Both the position numbers and the translations under genes were made by a program. The notes below the pieces were generated by a model. The model saw only the letters and a program-made list of their open reading frames with translations, did not search any database and had not been told where the DNA came from. Source: an uncultured Eubacteriales bacterium (GTDB lineage Bacteria > Bacillota > Clostridia > Christensenellales > CAG-138). Taken from it: a DNA stretch of 64,000 bases. Position 1 is the stretch's first letter. The number at the start of each line of letters is the position of its first letter. The stretch is from NCBI GenBank assembly GCA_902786465.1, contig CADACQ010000001.1, positions 88,910 to 152,909 on the forward strand, written 5' to 3'. Below, piece after piece: positions 7,085-15,670 of the stretch.

Positions 7085-9241
7085 TTATTGAGCGGCGATG
7101 GTCAGCGTCTTGGCGTTGAGGTCCAGCGTCACCACGTAGGTGCCGTCGGCTTCCACGGGCACGTTGCTGCCGTCCTGGGCGATGACGCCGTCGTTGACAC
7201 CGAAGTTCACGGTCCAGTCGTTGTTGGCGCGGACTTTGAACTCGTTGCCGGCGGCCAGGGCCACGGGCTCAGAGGCCCATACGCCCGCTTCCGTCTCGGT
7301 CATGGCCACGTCGGCGTTCCAGCCGCTGGCTTCGAAGCTGCCGATGACGCCCCAAACGGCCATCTTCTCCACGGTCAGCGCGGGCGCGTCGGGATTGGGA
7401 TCCAGGGTGATGAGGTAGGTGCCTGCCTCTTCGACCTTGATGTTGGAGCCGCCGGCCTTGGCAGCGCCCTCATCCATACCGAAGTCCTTCTTCCACTCGC
7501 CGTTGGCACGTACTTTGAACTCCATCTCGGGATTCAGCACGGCCACCACTCTCCAGAGACCGTCGTCCTTCTTGAACATGGGGATGTCGGTATTCCAGTC
7601 GATGACGCCGATGAGGCCCCAGGTGTCCTCGACCTCAGCCTCGCCCTCCGCGGGTGCGGCAGCCTCAGGCAGGATGCCGTCCTGGTTGACGAACTTGAGC
7701 TCGGGAACGTTGGTGTCGATGGTGATGGTGTACACGTCGTCCGCGGGGACCTTGGCATTGTCCATGCCGCCGGCCACGGTGACGCCGTCCTTCATGCCGT
7801 AGTTCTCATCCCAGCTGGCGCCCTTGCGGACCTTGAACTCTTCACCAGCATGGAGTTCCATGGGTTCGGACTGCCAGACGCCCGGCTCGATCTCCTTCAT
7901 GGGGAAGTCCTTATCCCAGTTGCTGCCGCAGATGCTGCCGATGACGGACCAGGCGTTCTTCTCCTCCTCGGTCATGGTGAACAGAGCGGAGATCTTGTCG
8001 TAGTAGTTCTGCAGAGCCTGCTTGAGGCCGGCTTCGTCGGTGGCAGCCTTCACGTCGTCACCGATGACCTTGGCGATATCCCACCAGGCGCCGTGGATCT
8101 GGCCCTGGGGAATGGCGTACTGGTTCTGCTTGATCAGAGCGGCGAGGCCCGGGTTGTTCTGGACCGCGTCGGACTTCTGGGCGTTCAGGTTGGAGGGACC
8201 CCAGGACAGGGTGTTGAACCGCTCCATCTGGCGGGCTTCGTCGGTCAGGTACTCGGCCAGCAGCTGGAGGGCCAGCAGCCGGATGGAGTCGGACTGGGGC
8301 TTGACGCCCATGAGCTTGCAGCCGTTGAAGGAACCCAGGTGATACTCCTTGCCGTCCACCTCGAAGGAGGGCAGGTCGGTGACGCCCATGTGGTCGCCCA
8401 GGAGCTTCTGGATGGCTTCGAAGTTCCAGGTGCCGGTGACCACGATGGCCGCGTCGGAAGCGAACTCGTCGCCGGAGGAGGAGGACACGTGGAACTTGGA
8501 ATCCACCAGCTTCTTCATGCCCTTGACGGCGATGAGGCCCTTGTCGGAGTTGAAGTCGTCAGCCACGGAGATGAAGTTGCCTGCATCGTCGGTGGTCCAC
8601 TCGGACTTGCAGCCGGTGGCGAAGAACCAGGAAGCGAGGTACCAGGCGGAGGTGTTGGTCTCAAAAGCGAAGTACTTCTGGGCCTTCTCGCAGTCCTCGA
8701 TCAGCTTCTCCAGGGAGTCCACGTCCTCATCGGGGATGACGGTCTTGTCATAGTACATGAAGTAGCCGTTATCCGAGGTCAGCGGGTAGGCATACATCTT
8801 GTCGCCGGTGGTGGCAGCGCCGACCACGACGGGATCGTTGGCAGCCTTGACTTCCTTGGCCGCTTCCGCGTCCAGCTCAGCCAGAGCGCCGCCCTGCACG
8901 AGGCGAGCGAACTGGTCCTGGGCGAAGCAGTAGATGTCCGCGCCGACGGAAACGTCGACCAGCATCTGATCCGCGGAGGTCGCCTCGGACACGCCGTTGA
9001 CGACGGCGTTGAAGGTGATGCCCAGTTCGTTGGAGTTGTTGAAGTCCTCGATCTGCTTCTTCGTCAGATCGACGGCGGCTTCACCGACCCAGACAGTGAT
9101 GTCATAGGTGCCAGCCAGCGGGCTACCACCCTGCTCGGTCCCAGTCTGAGGCGCGGGGGTCTCAGTGCCGGTCTTGCCTGTGCAGGCGACCAAACCCAGA
9201 ACCATGACGAGAGCGAGTACGATAGCTAACGTTTTTTTCAT
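7085..9241 (-). CDS. Maltodextrin-binding lipoprotein with three C-terminal starch-binding-like modules
   Basis: A 718-residue exported lipoprotein. The signal peptide starts at the ATG at 9241 (AGGAGG upstream) and ends in the lipobox 'LGLVAC'. Residues about 35-410 form a solute-binding protein of the sugar ABC type. Residues 429-522, 537-626 and 627-718 are three related modules, each opening 'W-x-x-I-G' and carrying an 'EFKVRxxxxWxxxxG' strand pair, reminiscent of SusE/SusF-type or X25-like starch-binding folds. A normal maltose-binding protein ends near residue 400, so the modules add more than 300 residues. It should capture maltodextrins at the cell surface for the MalFGK complex. The modules are identified by their repeat pattern and resemblance, not by a search. 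Confidence 0.82.
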   Translation of the reverse strand: MKKTLAIVLALVMVLGLVACTGKTGTETPAPQTGTEQGGSPLAGTYDITVWVGEAAVDLTKKQIEDFNNSNELGITFNAVVNGVSEATSADQMLVDVSVGADIYCFAQDQFARLVQGGALAELDAEAAKEVKAANDPVVVGAATTGDKMYAYPLTSDNGYFMYYDKTVIPDEDVDSLEKLIEDCEKAQKYFAFETNTSAWYLASWFFATGCKSEWTTDDAGNFISVADDFNSDKGLIAVKGMKKLVDSKFHVSSSSGDEFASDAAIVVTGTWNFEAIQKLLGDHMGVTDLPSFEVDGKEYHLGSFNGCKLMGVKPQSDSIRLLALQLLAEYLTDEARQMERFNTLSWGPSNLNAQKSDAVQNNPGLAALIKQNQYAIPQGQIHGAWWDIAKVIGDDVKAATDEAGLKQALQNYYDKISALFTMTEEEKNAWSVIGSICGSNWDKDFPMKEIEPGVWQSEPMELHAGEEFKVRKGASWDENYGMKDGVTVAGGMDNAKVPADDVYTITIDTNVPELKFVNQDGILPEAAAPAEGEAEVEDTWGLIGVIDWNTDIPMFKKDDGLWRVVAVLNPEMEFKVRANGEWKKDFGMDEGAAKAGGSNIKVEEAGTYLITLDPNPDAPALTVEKMAVWGVIGSFEASGWNADVAMTETEAGVWASEPVALAAGNEFKVRANNDWTVNFGVNDGVIAQDGSNVPVEADGTYVVTLDLNAKTLTIAAQ

Positions 9242-9343
9242 GCTTGTTCCTCCTGTGATTTGTGCATTTTCATGCCGTACATTTTTCATCCGGGTTCCGC
9301 GGCAACGCCAATAACATCGTCGCTTCCCCCACGATGTATATAT

Positions 9344-9372
9344 AATTTACACCCATGCTACGTAAAAGTCAA
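9344..9372 (-). promoter_or_regulatory. Promoter for the binding-protein/permease operon
   Basis: On the minus strand TTGACT (9372-9367), 17-base spacer, TAAATT (9349-9344), in an AT-rich island that stands out from the GC-rich surroundings. The leader to the ATG is about 100 bases. No clear LacI-type operator was recognised. Confidence 0.5.
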
Positions 9373-9439
9373 TTATATCGGCGGCAATTTGTTAAAAATT
9401 TGAAGTATTTTTGGAGGAAAAATCCGGCTAAACCAAAAG

Positions 9440-9460
9440 CCCCCCTGCGTAAGAGGGGGG
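9440..9460 (-). terminator. Possible terminator after the two membrane-protein genes
   Basis: CCCCCC at 9440-9445 and GGGGGG at 9455-9460 form a GC stem with a short loop. On the minus strand it is followed by CTTTTGG, so the T-run is weak. It lies 30 bases after the 9490 gene and before the binding-protein promoter. Confidence 0.45.
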
Positions 9461-9489
9461 AAGGCAAAGGGGGATCGTTTGCAACAGTT

Positions 9490-10035
9490 TCACTCCATCG
9501 TCAGCAGCTTCCTGGCCGCCCGGAGAGCGGCGTCGTCATCGCCGTTCCAGGGGGCGATGTGGCCGGATTTGGCGTTGAAAAAGAGGTAGTAGGTCTCCCC
9601 CGGCTCGTAGGCCAGGTACTTGGTTGCGATGCGGACCCCCTGGCCCTCGTCGTAGAGAAGGATGCCGTAGGCCTTGCCGTCGAACTCGTAGAAGCGCTGG
9701 CCCGGGAAGGCGGCTTTGTCGATGACGGCCAGATCCTGGAGGACCCCCTCCGCCTGGGCCTCGGAGACCACGAACATGTCTCCCTTGGTGACGCTGGCGG
9801 GCTCGAACATGGCGTCCACGAACAGCAGGGGCTCCACGAAGCGGATGGTTTCGGGCATCTGCTCCTCGAGCGCCGCCACCAGGCCCGGCCGGTCCATGGC
9901 GTCCAGATCCGCGTACAGGATCAGCTTTTTGGCCGCCGGGGCGTCGGTGATCCGGGAGATGACGAAGGCCCAGAAGACGCAGCTGACGATGGCCCAGAGC
10001 ACGTAGCGGTGGAGGTTTTTCAGGATGCCTTTCAT
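9490..10035 (-). CDS. Unknown membrane-anchored protein
   Basis: A 181-residue protein I do not recognise. One hydrophobic segment near residues 10-30 (VLWAIVSCVFWAFVI) suggests an N-terminal anchor with the rest outside the cell. The exposed part alternates strands and helices, with acidic stretches ('LYADLDAMDRPG', 'WNGDDDAA'). Its ATG overlaps the stop of the upstream membrane-protein gene by four bases, so the two are translationally coupled and probably act together. The pair lies between the maltodextrin transport operon and the surface amylase, but nothing in the sequence ties them to sugar uptake. Confidence 0.7.
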   Translation of the reverse strand: MKGILKNLHRYVLWAIVSCVFWAFVISRITDAPAAKKLILYADLDAMDRPGLVAALEEQMPETIRFVEPLLFVDAMFEPASVTKGDMFVVSEAQAEGVLQDLAVIDKAAFPGQRFYEFDGKAYGILLYDEGQGVRIATKYLAYEPGETYYLFFNAKSGHIAPWNGDDDAALRAARKLLTME

Positions 10036-10523
10036 GCTTCTCCCTCCTCCCTAAAGGCCACGATGCAGTCGTAGACCGTCTCCACCCTGCCCGTGAATGC
10101 GTCCGGCAGCCGGTCCGCCTTCTGGGCGCTGACGGTAAGCATGGTCTCGTGGAACTCCTCCTGGAGGCGGACCTTGCGGATGGCTACGCCCTTCTTCACC
10201 CGGTAGACCCCCGGCAGCTTTTCGAACCGGCCCTCGTAGGTCTCCCGGGGGCCTGTGAGCATGAGCTGGGCGTGGCGGGCCTGGGCCCGGGCGTCATCCA
10301 GGCGGCTGTGGGACAGAAAGATCACGATCCAGCCCCCCAGGATGGAGGTCCCCACGGTGAGGGGCAGCGTCACGTCCTGGTTTTTGCGGGTGGTGAAGCA
10401 GCAGAAGAGGACGCAGAGGACCAGGCCTGCAGCGGCCACGATCCCCATGGCCCGGCGAGTCCGCTTTTCGGCGGCCTGGGCCCGAATCATTTCTTCCGAT
10501 TCATATAAAGCATGCAGTTCCAT
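10032..10523 (-). CDS. Unknown protein with two membrane segments
   Basis: A 163-residue protein with two hydrophobic segments ('MGIVAAAGLVLCVLFCCF' and 'GTSILGGWIVIFLS') near residues 25-70, then a soluble C-terminal half rich in strands that resembles a small PH-like or immunity-type domain in length but without a motif I can name. It is the first gene of a two-gene unit with the 9490 gene. The ATG at 10523 has no convincing ribosome site and lies very close to a TATAAC box at 10536-10531, so the mRNA may be leaderless. Function unknown. Confidence 0.65.
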   Translation of the reverse strand: MELHALYESEEMIRAQAAEKRTRRAMGIVAAAGLVLCVLFCCFTTRKNQDVTLPLTVGTSILGGWIVIFLSHSRLDDARAQARHAQLMLTGPRETYEGRFEKLPGVYRVKKGVAIRKVRLQEEFHETMLTVSAQKADRLPDAFTGRVETVYDCIVAFREEGEA

Positions 10524-10568
10524 ACCTGTAGTTATAGCATAGATCGGGACAGATGAAAAGGCTGTATC

Positions 10569-10597
10569 TTGACAAAACCGGCTGGTATAGGTATACC
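10569..10597 (+). promoter_or_regulatory. Promoter for the amylase gene, with a palindrome over the -10
   Basis: TTGACA (10569-10574), 17-base spacer, TATACC (10592-10597). The perfect palindrome GGTATA-GG-TATACC at 10584-10597 covers the end of the spacer and the whole -10, a natural place for a repressor to block the polymerase. Confidence 0.6.
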
Positions 10598-10633
10598 ATT
10601 ATATATAAACTGCCATCCTGGAGGGGAATAGCC

Positions 10634-12295
10634 ATGGCCAAACGTGTATTTGCCCTGCTGCTTTCTGCGCTGCTGCTCCTGTCCTGCTTTGCGTGCAAGA
10701 AGAAGGCCGCCGAGACGCCTGCCCCGGCGGAGACCGCCGCACCTACCGAAGCGCCTTTGGAGGAGTGCGTGATCGACGATCCTCTGCTGAAGACCGACTA
10801 CGCCGTGACGGACAACGCCCGGGTGTTCTACGAGATCTTCGTGGGCTCCTTCGCCGACTCCAACGGGGACGGCATCGGGGACCTCAGGGGCATCATCGAC
10901 CGGTTCGACTACCTGAACGACGGGGACCCCAACTCCGGCAAGTCCCTGGGCATCGAGGGCATCTGGCTCTCCCCCATCTTCAAGTCCCCCTCCTACCATA
11001 AGTACGACGTGGCGGACTACTATGAGATCGATCCGGACTTCGGCACCCAGGCGGATTTGGACGAACTCATCGCCCTCTGCCACCAGCGGGGCGTGAAGCT
11101 GATATTGGACATGGTCATCAACCACACCGCCCGGCAGAACGCCTGGTTCGGCGCCTTCACCAAGGCCCACCGGCAGGATATCAAGGACGATCCCTATTAC
11201 GATTTCTATACCTATTATACCCAGGGCGAGAAAGCGCCCGCGGGCCGGGCCTTCTCCGCCCTGTCGGGCACCAACATCTACTATGAGTGCAACTTCGACG
11301 GGGGCATGCCGGAGCTGAACTTCGACAACCCTGCCGTCCGGGAGGAGGTCTTGAAGGTCTCCCGGTACTATCTCGACCGGGGCATCGACGGCTTCCGCTT
11401 CGACGCCGCCAAGTACGTGTACTTCGGGGACCACAAGAAGAGCATGGAATTCTGGCAGGAGTATCTGACCACCCTGCGCTCGGAGTACCCGGGGCTCTAC
11501 ACCGTGGCTGAGGTCTGGGACCCGGACGCCATCACCGGCATCTACTACCCCGCCACCAACTGCTTCAACTTCACCGCCTCCGGGTCCGAGGGACGCTTCG
11601 CCACCGCCGCCAAGCAGGGGAACGCGGGGGCCCTGACGAAGTACGTGGAGCAGTATCTCAAGGGCATCGAGGGCAAGAACCCGGACGCCATGTTCGTACC
11701 CTTCCTGGCGAACCACGACACGGACCGGGTGGCCGGGTATCTGACGCCGGAGTCCGGCTACATGCAGATGGCCGCCAACATGTACATCCTGGGGCCCGGA
11801 TCCCCCTTCATCTACTACGGGGAGGAGCTGGGCATGCGGGGCTCCCGGGGCAGCGCCCCGACAGACGCCAACCGGCGGCTCGCCATGGTCTGGGGGGACG
11901 GGGACACCACCAAGGACCCCGAAGGCACCACCTACGGCCGGGACAAGCAGATCCAGAAGGGGGTCAAGGACCAGAAGGCGGACGAAGGGAGCCTCTATAC
12001 CTATTATAAGAAGCTCATCATGATCCGTAAGGCCAACCCCGCCATCGCCCGGGGCCAGTATAAGAGCGTGTCCATCGACGGGTCCAAGGTAGGCGGCTTC
12101 ACCGCCACGCTGGACGGGAACACCGTGCTGGTCCTCCACAATCCCACCAAGAGCGCCCAGACCATCGACCTTGCAAAGCTGGGCGACTTCAAGACCCTCC
12201 GGGCCGCCATCGGCCTGGGCTCCGCCCAGCTCACCGGCGTCAACGGCAGCGCCCTGACGCTGGACGGCCAGACCAGCGTGGTTATAGGAAAATAA
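10634..12295 (+). CDS. Surface alpha-amylase, GH13 lipoprotein
   Basis: A 553-residue secreted glycoside hydrolase of family 13. The signal peptide has two possible lipobox cysteines near residues 18 and 21, followed by a Pro/Ala/Glu-rich linker to about residue 42. The (beta/alpha)8 motifs are complete: 'DMVINHT' (region I), 'GFRFDAAK' with nucleophile Asp257, 'AEVW' with acid/base Glu293, and 'NHDTDR' with Asp362. The start at 10634 has GGAGGGGAA upstream; an open frame extends further up but lacks a signal. It should cut starch or maltodextrin at the cell surface for the nearby importer. A C-terminal beta domain of about 70 residues is present. Confidence 0.9.
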   Translation: MAKRVFALLLSALLLLSCFACKKKAAETPAPAETAAPTEAPLEECVIDDPLLKTDYAVTDNARVFYEIFVGSFADSNGDGIGDLRGIIDRFDYLNDGDPNSGKSLGIEGIWLSPIFKSPSYHKYDVADYYEIDPDFGTQADLDELIALCHQRGVKLILDMVINHTARQNAWFGAFTKAHRQDIKDDPYYDFYTYYTQGEKAPAGRAFSALSGTNIYYECNFDGGMPELNFDNPAVREEVLKVSRYYLDRGIDGFRFDAAKYVYFGDHKKSMEFWQEYLTTLRSEYPGLYTVAEVWDPDAITGIYYPATNCFNFTASGSEGRFATAAKQGNAGALTKYVEQYLKGIEGKNPDAMFVPFLANHDTDRVAGYLTPESGYMQMAANMYILGPGSPFIYYGEELGMRGSRGSAPTDANRRLAMVWGDGDTTKDPEGTTYGRDKQIQKGVKDQKADEGSLYTYYKKLIMIRKANPAIARGQYKSVSIDGSKVGGFTATLDGNTVLVLHNPTKSAQTIDLAKLGDFKTLRAAIGLGSAQLTGVNGSALTLDGQTSVVIGK

Positions 12296-12304
12296 TGAAA
12301 GCAT

Positions 12305-12438
12305 GCACCCTTTCTTGAAAGAAAGGGTGCACCCAAAGAACTTTAAGAAGAGGGAGATGCTCGCGGCACCTCCCTTTACTCTTCTAAAGTTTCTCTTTTT
12401 CCGCCGCTTTTTCTCTTTGTCTAAAGAGAAAAAGCGGC
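12305..12438. repeat. Composite intergenic repeat: palindrome, inner hairpin, palindrome
   Basis: Three parts fill the gap between convergent genes. A left palindrome GCACCCTTTCTT/AAGAAAGGGTGC spans 12305-12330. An inner hairpin with AGGGAG...CTCCCT arms and a GATGC/GCACC foot spans about 12347-12377. A right palindrome GCCGCTTTTTCTCTTT/AAAGAGAAAAAGCGGC spans 12403-12438. The two end palindromes probably terminate the amylase gene and the opposing lipoprotein gene. Related modules recur near 3.0, 13.7, 29.2, 37.4, 59.7 and 61.8 kb. Confidence 0.7.
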
Positions 12439-12456
12439 AAAAGATATAGCAAATCA

Positions 12457-13236
12457 TTACACCCCTTGAATGGAATCGTAGACCTGCTTGAGGGCGGAGG
12501 CGTATTTGACCTGGTCGCCCACCCAGATGAACAGGACCATCTTGTCGCCCCGGAGGAAGATGTGGCCCACGAAGTCGTAGGTCTCCCCGTCCTGGGTGAT
12601 GTCAGAAGCGCCCTTGTAGCAGGTGAGGCCGTTGAGCTTGGTCTTCTGGACGGTGACCGGCGACAGCTTGAAGTTGGTCATGCCGCTGCCGGTCAGGGCC
12701 CCCTCCACCATGGCGGTGACGGACTCCTTGGAGGAGAACATAAGGGCGATGTCCAGCTTGGTCTCCGTGAGCCCCATGTCGTTCTCCGTTTCCTGATACA
12801 GGAAATAGGTATGCTGGATGTCGTCGGCGTCCGGGTAGAAGTAGACCCCGTTAGCGGTCTTGGCCTTCATCCAGCTGCCGGGGACGGTGAATCTGAAGTA
12901 GGTGCCCGTGTAGGTCTGATCGGGGACCGCCGTAGGCAGGGGCGTGGCCGTGGGCTTCGGCGTAGGCTTGGGCGTGGCCGTGGGCTTGGGTGTGGCGGTG
13001 GCCTTGGGCGCAGCCGTCGCCTTGGGGGCCGGCGTGACCGGTTCCGTCGTGGCGGGCGGCGCTGTCGCCTCCCTCGGCGGCTCCGTCTCCGGCACGGCGC
13101 TGGGCGCGGGCGTCTCGTGGCGGACGGGCGCCGCTGGCGCCTGGGTGGTCTCCGCAGCCTGGGACGGGCCTACGGGCACGGGCACGCAGCCTATGAGCCA
13201 TACGAGGCAAAGAACGAAAATCGTCAGCTTCTTCAT
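12457..13236 (-). CDS. Lipoprotein with Pro/Thr-rich stalk, unknown function
   Basis: A 259-residue exported lipoprotein. The signal peptide ends in 'WLIGC'. Residues about 25-115 are a low-complexity stalk of Pro, Thr, Ala and Lys with repeated 'PKATATPKPT'-type units, which would span the cell wall. The C-terminal 145 residues form a compact domain with 'YFRFTVPGSWM' and 'DKMVLFIWVG', resembling small surface domains of the PsbP/Mog1-like kind, but I cannot name it. The start at 13236 has GGGAGG upstream; the longer frame from 13710 runs over the neighbouring regulator in another frame and is a shadow. It lies eight bases downstream of the ModE-like gene. Confidence 0.75.
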   Translation of the reverse strand: MKKLTIFVLCLVWLIGCVPVPVGPSQAAETTQAPAAPVRHETPAPSAVPETEPPREATAPPATTEPVTPAPKATAAPKATATPKPTATPKPTPKPTATPLPTAVPDQTYTGTYFRFTVPGSWMKAKTANGVYFYPDADDIQHTYFLYQETENDMGLTETKLDIALMFSSKESVTAMVEGALTGSGMTNFKLSPVTVQKTKLNGLTCYKGASDITQDGETYDFVGHIFLRGDKMVLFIWVGDQVKYASALKQVYDSIQGV

Positions 13237-13244
13237 GTCCTCCC

Positions 13245-13601
13245 TCATTCCTGCCCGGAGGCCCCGGGGCCGAACACCGCTTCGAAATCCGTCCGGGCGT
13301 GGTCGTTCACCAGGGCGCAGAACCGGTCGTACTTGTCGAGAAACGCTTTCCCCTCCGCCGTCAGGGACGCGCCGCCGCCCTCCTTGCCGCCGGTGGTGGT
13401 GTTGAGGAGGGGGAACCCCAGCTCCCGCTCGGCCCGGCGGATGATGGCCCAGGCCTTGGAATAGGCCATGCCCATGGAAGCCGTGGCCTGGCGGATGGAA
13501 TGGTATTCCTCCACCCGATGGAGGAGCACGGCGATGCCCGGCCCGAAAAACTTTTCCTCCCCCATGATCCGGGGCGAGACGACGAAGCGGATATCGTTCA
13601 T
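13245..13601 (-). CDS. ModE-like winged-helix regulator (N-terminal domain only)
   Basis: A 118-residue protein matching the LysR-like DNA-binding domain of ModE, with 'MAYSKAWAIIRRAERELGFPL' and the Gly/Lys-rich wing 'GGKEGGGASLT'. The C-terminal molybdate-binding (MOP) domains of full ModE are absent, as in many short family members. The start at 13601 has GGAGG ten bases upstream. It is first in a two-gene unit with the stalked lipoprotein. No molybdate transporter or molybdenum enzyme is nearby, so a molybdate role is not supported here. Confidence 0.8.
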   Translation of the reverse strand: MNDIRFVVSPRIMGEEKFFGPGIAVLLHRVEEYHSIRQATASMGMAYSKAWAIIRRAERELGFPLLNTTTGGKEGGGASLTAEGKAFLDKYDRFCALVNDHARTDFEAVFGPGASGQE

Positions 13602-13626
13602 GAGCCCATACCTCCAAGTATATATC

Positions 13627-13655
13627 AGTATACCGCAAAAGGGCGCCGCTGGCAA
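13627..13655 (-). promoter_or_regulatory. Promoter for the ModE-like gene and lipoprotein
   Basis: On the minus strand TTGCCA (13655-13650), 17-base spacer, TATACT (13632-13627). The expected transcript start is about 20 bases before the ATG, leaving room for the GGAGG site. Confidence 0.65.
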
Positions 13656-13682
13656 GGAGCAAGGATTTGATGGAAAAAGAAT

Positions 13683-13708
13683 GCAGCTTTTCTTGAAAGA
13701 AAAGCTGC
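13683..13708 (-). terminator. Palindromic terminator after thrS
   Basis: GCAGCTTTTCTT-GA-AAGAAAAGCTGC is a 12-bp perfect stem. On the minus strand it follows the thrS stop and leads into ATTCTTTTTCC. It has the same layout as the left palindrome at 12305, so it belongs to the dispersed repeat family as a solo copy. Confidence 0.7.
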
Positions 13709-13732
13709 ACGAAGGAACTCTGTTCAGAATGC

Positions 13733-15637
13733 TTACAGCGCCTTGGTGGCGATCTCCTCCCGGATCATGGTCTGGAAGTCCTCCAGGGTCATGGCGCCGA
13801 GATCGCCCTTGCTGCGGGAACGGACGGACACCACGCCCTTCTCCACGTCCCTATCGCCGATGACCAGCATGTAGGGCACCTTCTGGAGCTGGGCTTCCCG
13901 GATCTTGTAGCCCAGCTTCTCGTTCCGATCGTCCACCTCCACCCGGATGCCCGCTTTGTCGAGCTGATCGGCGATGTCCTTGGACACCGCCAGCGTCCGA
14001 TCGGTGAGGGGCAGCACCTTCACCTGCACCGGCGCGAGCCAGGTGGGGAAGGCGCCCGCGAAGTGCTCCGTGATGACGCCGATGAACCGCTCGATGGAGC
14101 CGAAGACCACCCGGTGGATCATGATGGGCCGATGCTTCTCGCCGTCCGCGCCCACGTATTCGAGCTCGAACCGCTCGGGGAGCTGGCTGTCCAGCTGGAT
14201 GGTGCCGCACTGCCAGGTACGGCCCAGGCAGTCCGCGATGTGGAAGTCCAGCTTGGGGCCGTAGAAGGCGCCGTCGCCCTCGTTGATGACGAAGGTCTTG
14301 CCCATGTCCGTGATGGCTTCCTTCAGGATGTCCTGGTTGTGCTCCCACTCCTCCACGGTGCCGATATGGTCCTCGGGCATGGTGGAGAGCTCGATCTCGT
14401 ACTTGAGGCCGAAGGTGGAGTACACCTCGTCGAAGAGCCGGACCACGTTCTTGATCTCGTCCTTCATCTGCTCGGGGGTCATGAAGATATGGGCGTCGTC
14501 CTGGGTGAAGCAGCGGACCCGGAACAGACCGTGGAGAGCGCCGGACAGCTCGTGCCGGTGGACCAGGCCCAGCTCACCGCAGCGCAGCGGCAGATCCCGG
14601 TAGGAGTGGGGCTCGCTGGAGTAGACCAGCATGCCGCCGGGGCAGTTCATGGGCTTCACGGCAAAGTCCTCTTCGTCGATGACCGTGGTGTACATGTTCT
14701 GCTTGTAGTGGTCCCAGTGGCCGCTGCGCTCCCACAGGGTCCGGCGCAGGATGATAGGCGTGGAGATCTCCACGTACCCGTAGCGCTTGTGGATCTCCCG
14801 CCAGTAGTCGATGAGGGTGTTGCGGAGCACCATGCCCTTGGGCAGGAAGAAGGGGAACCCGGGGCCCTCGTCCAACAGCATGAACAGGCCCAGCTCCCGG
14901 CCCAGCTTCCGGTGGTCCCGCTTCTTGGCCTCCTCCAGCTTCTCGATGTAGGCGTCCAAGTCCGCTTTCTTCTCGAAGGCCGTGGCGTAGATGCGCTGGA
15001 GCATCTTGTTCTTCTCACTGCCCCGCCAGTAGGCGCCGGCGATGGACATGATCTTCACGTTCTTCACCTTGCCCGTGGAGGCGACGTGCGGGCCCGCGCA
15101 CAGGTCCACGAAGTCCCCCTGGCGATAGAAGCTGATAATTGCGTCCTCGGGGAGATCCTCGATGAGCTCCACCTTGTAGGGCTCCTGCCGTTCCTCCATG
15201 AAGGCGATGGCCTCCGCCCTAGGCAGCTCGAACCGCTCCTCCTTCAGGTTCTCGGCGATGATCTTGTTCATCTCCTTCTCGATCCTCTCCAGATCCTCCG
15301 GCGTGAAGGACTCGTCCCGGTCGAAGTCGTAGTAGAACCCGTTCTCGATGGCGGGGCCGATGGCCAGCTTGGTCTCGGGGAAGAGGCGCTTCACGGCCTG
15401 GGCCAGGATATGGGAGGCTGTGTGCCGATAGGTCCAGCGGCCGTCGGCGTCCTCGAAGGTCAACAGTTTCAGGGAGCAGTCCTGCTCAATGGGCCGGAAG
15501 GCGTCCGCCCGTTCGCCGTCGATGGCGCAGCCCAATGTGGCCTTGGCGAGCCGGGGGCTGATGCTGGCGGCGATGTCCAAGGCCGTCATGCCGTTCTGGT
15601 ATTCCCGCTTCGATCCGTCGGGGAACGTGATGATCAT
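13733..15637 (-). CDS. thrS: Threonyl-tRNA synthetase
   Basis: A 634-residue class II synthetase that charges tRNA-Thr. Domains in order: TGS (1-60), the second additional/editing domain (about 65-235, with 'HTASHILAQAVKRLFP' and the 'DLCAGPH' site), the catalytic core with 'MNCPGGM' (zinc Cys), 'HRHELSGA' (zinc His), and motif 3 near 'MIHRVVFGSIERF' (zinc His), then the anticodon domain. The start at 15637 begins the TGS domain and has an AGAGG site; the longer frame runs into the T-box leader. Expression is controlled by the threonine T-box upstream. Confidence 0.97.
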   Translation of the reverse strand: MIITFPDGSKREYQNGMTALDIAASISPRLAKATLGCAIDGERADAFRPIEQDCSLKLLTFEDADGRWTYRHTASHILAQAVKRLFPETKLAIGPAIENGFYYDFDRDESFTPEDLERIEKEMNKIIAENLKEERFELPRAEAIAFMEERQEPYKVELIEDLPEDAIISFYRQGDFVDLCAGPHVASTGKVKNVKIMSIAGAYWRGSEKNKMLQRIYATAFEKKADLDAYIEKLEEAKKRDHRKLGRELGLFMLLDEGPGFPFFLPKGMVLRNTLIDYWREIHKRYGYVEISTPIILRRTLWERSGHWDHYKQNMYTTVIDEEDFAVKPMNCPGGMLVYSSEPHSYRDLPLRCGELGLVHRHELSGALHGLFRVRCFTQDDAHIFMTPEQMKDEIKNVVRLFDEVYSTFGLKYEIELSTMPEDHIGTVEEWEHNQDILKEAITDMGKTFVINEGDGAFYGPKLDFHIADCLGRTWQCGTIQLDSQLPERFELEYVGADGEKHRPIMIHRVVFGSIERFIGVITEHFAGAFPTWLAPVQVKVLPLTDRTLAVSKDIADQLDKAGIRVEVDDRNEKLGYKIREAQLQKVPYMLVIGDRDVEKGVVSVRSRSKGDLGAMTLEDFQTMIREEIATKAL

Positions 15638-15670
15638 AGTTCTTTCCTCTCTTTCTTCATATAAACTAAA

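Noticed and set aside
9440-9460. Metal or metabolite riboswitch at the C-run/G-run hairpin
   Set aside because: It is a simple stem without conserved riboswitch parts and lies at the end of a transcription unit.
13245-13601. Molybdate regulation by the ModE-like gene
   Set aside because: The MOP domains are absent and no molybdate transport or molybdenum-enzyme gene is present in the window.
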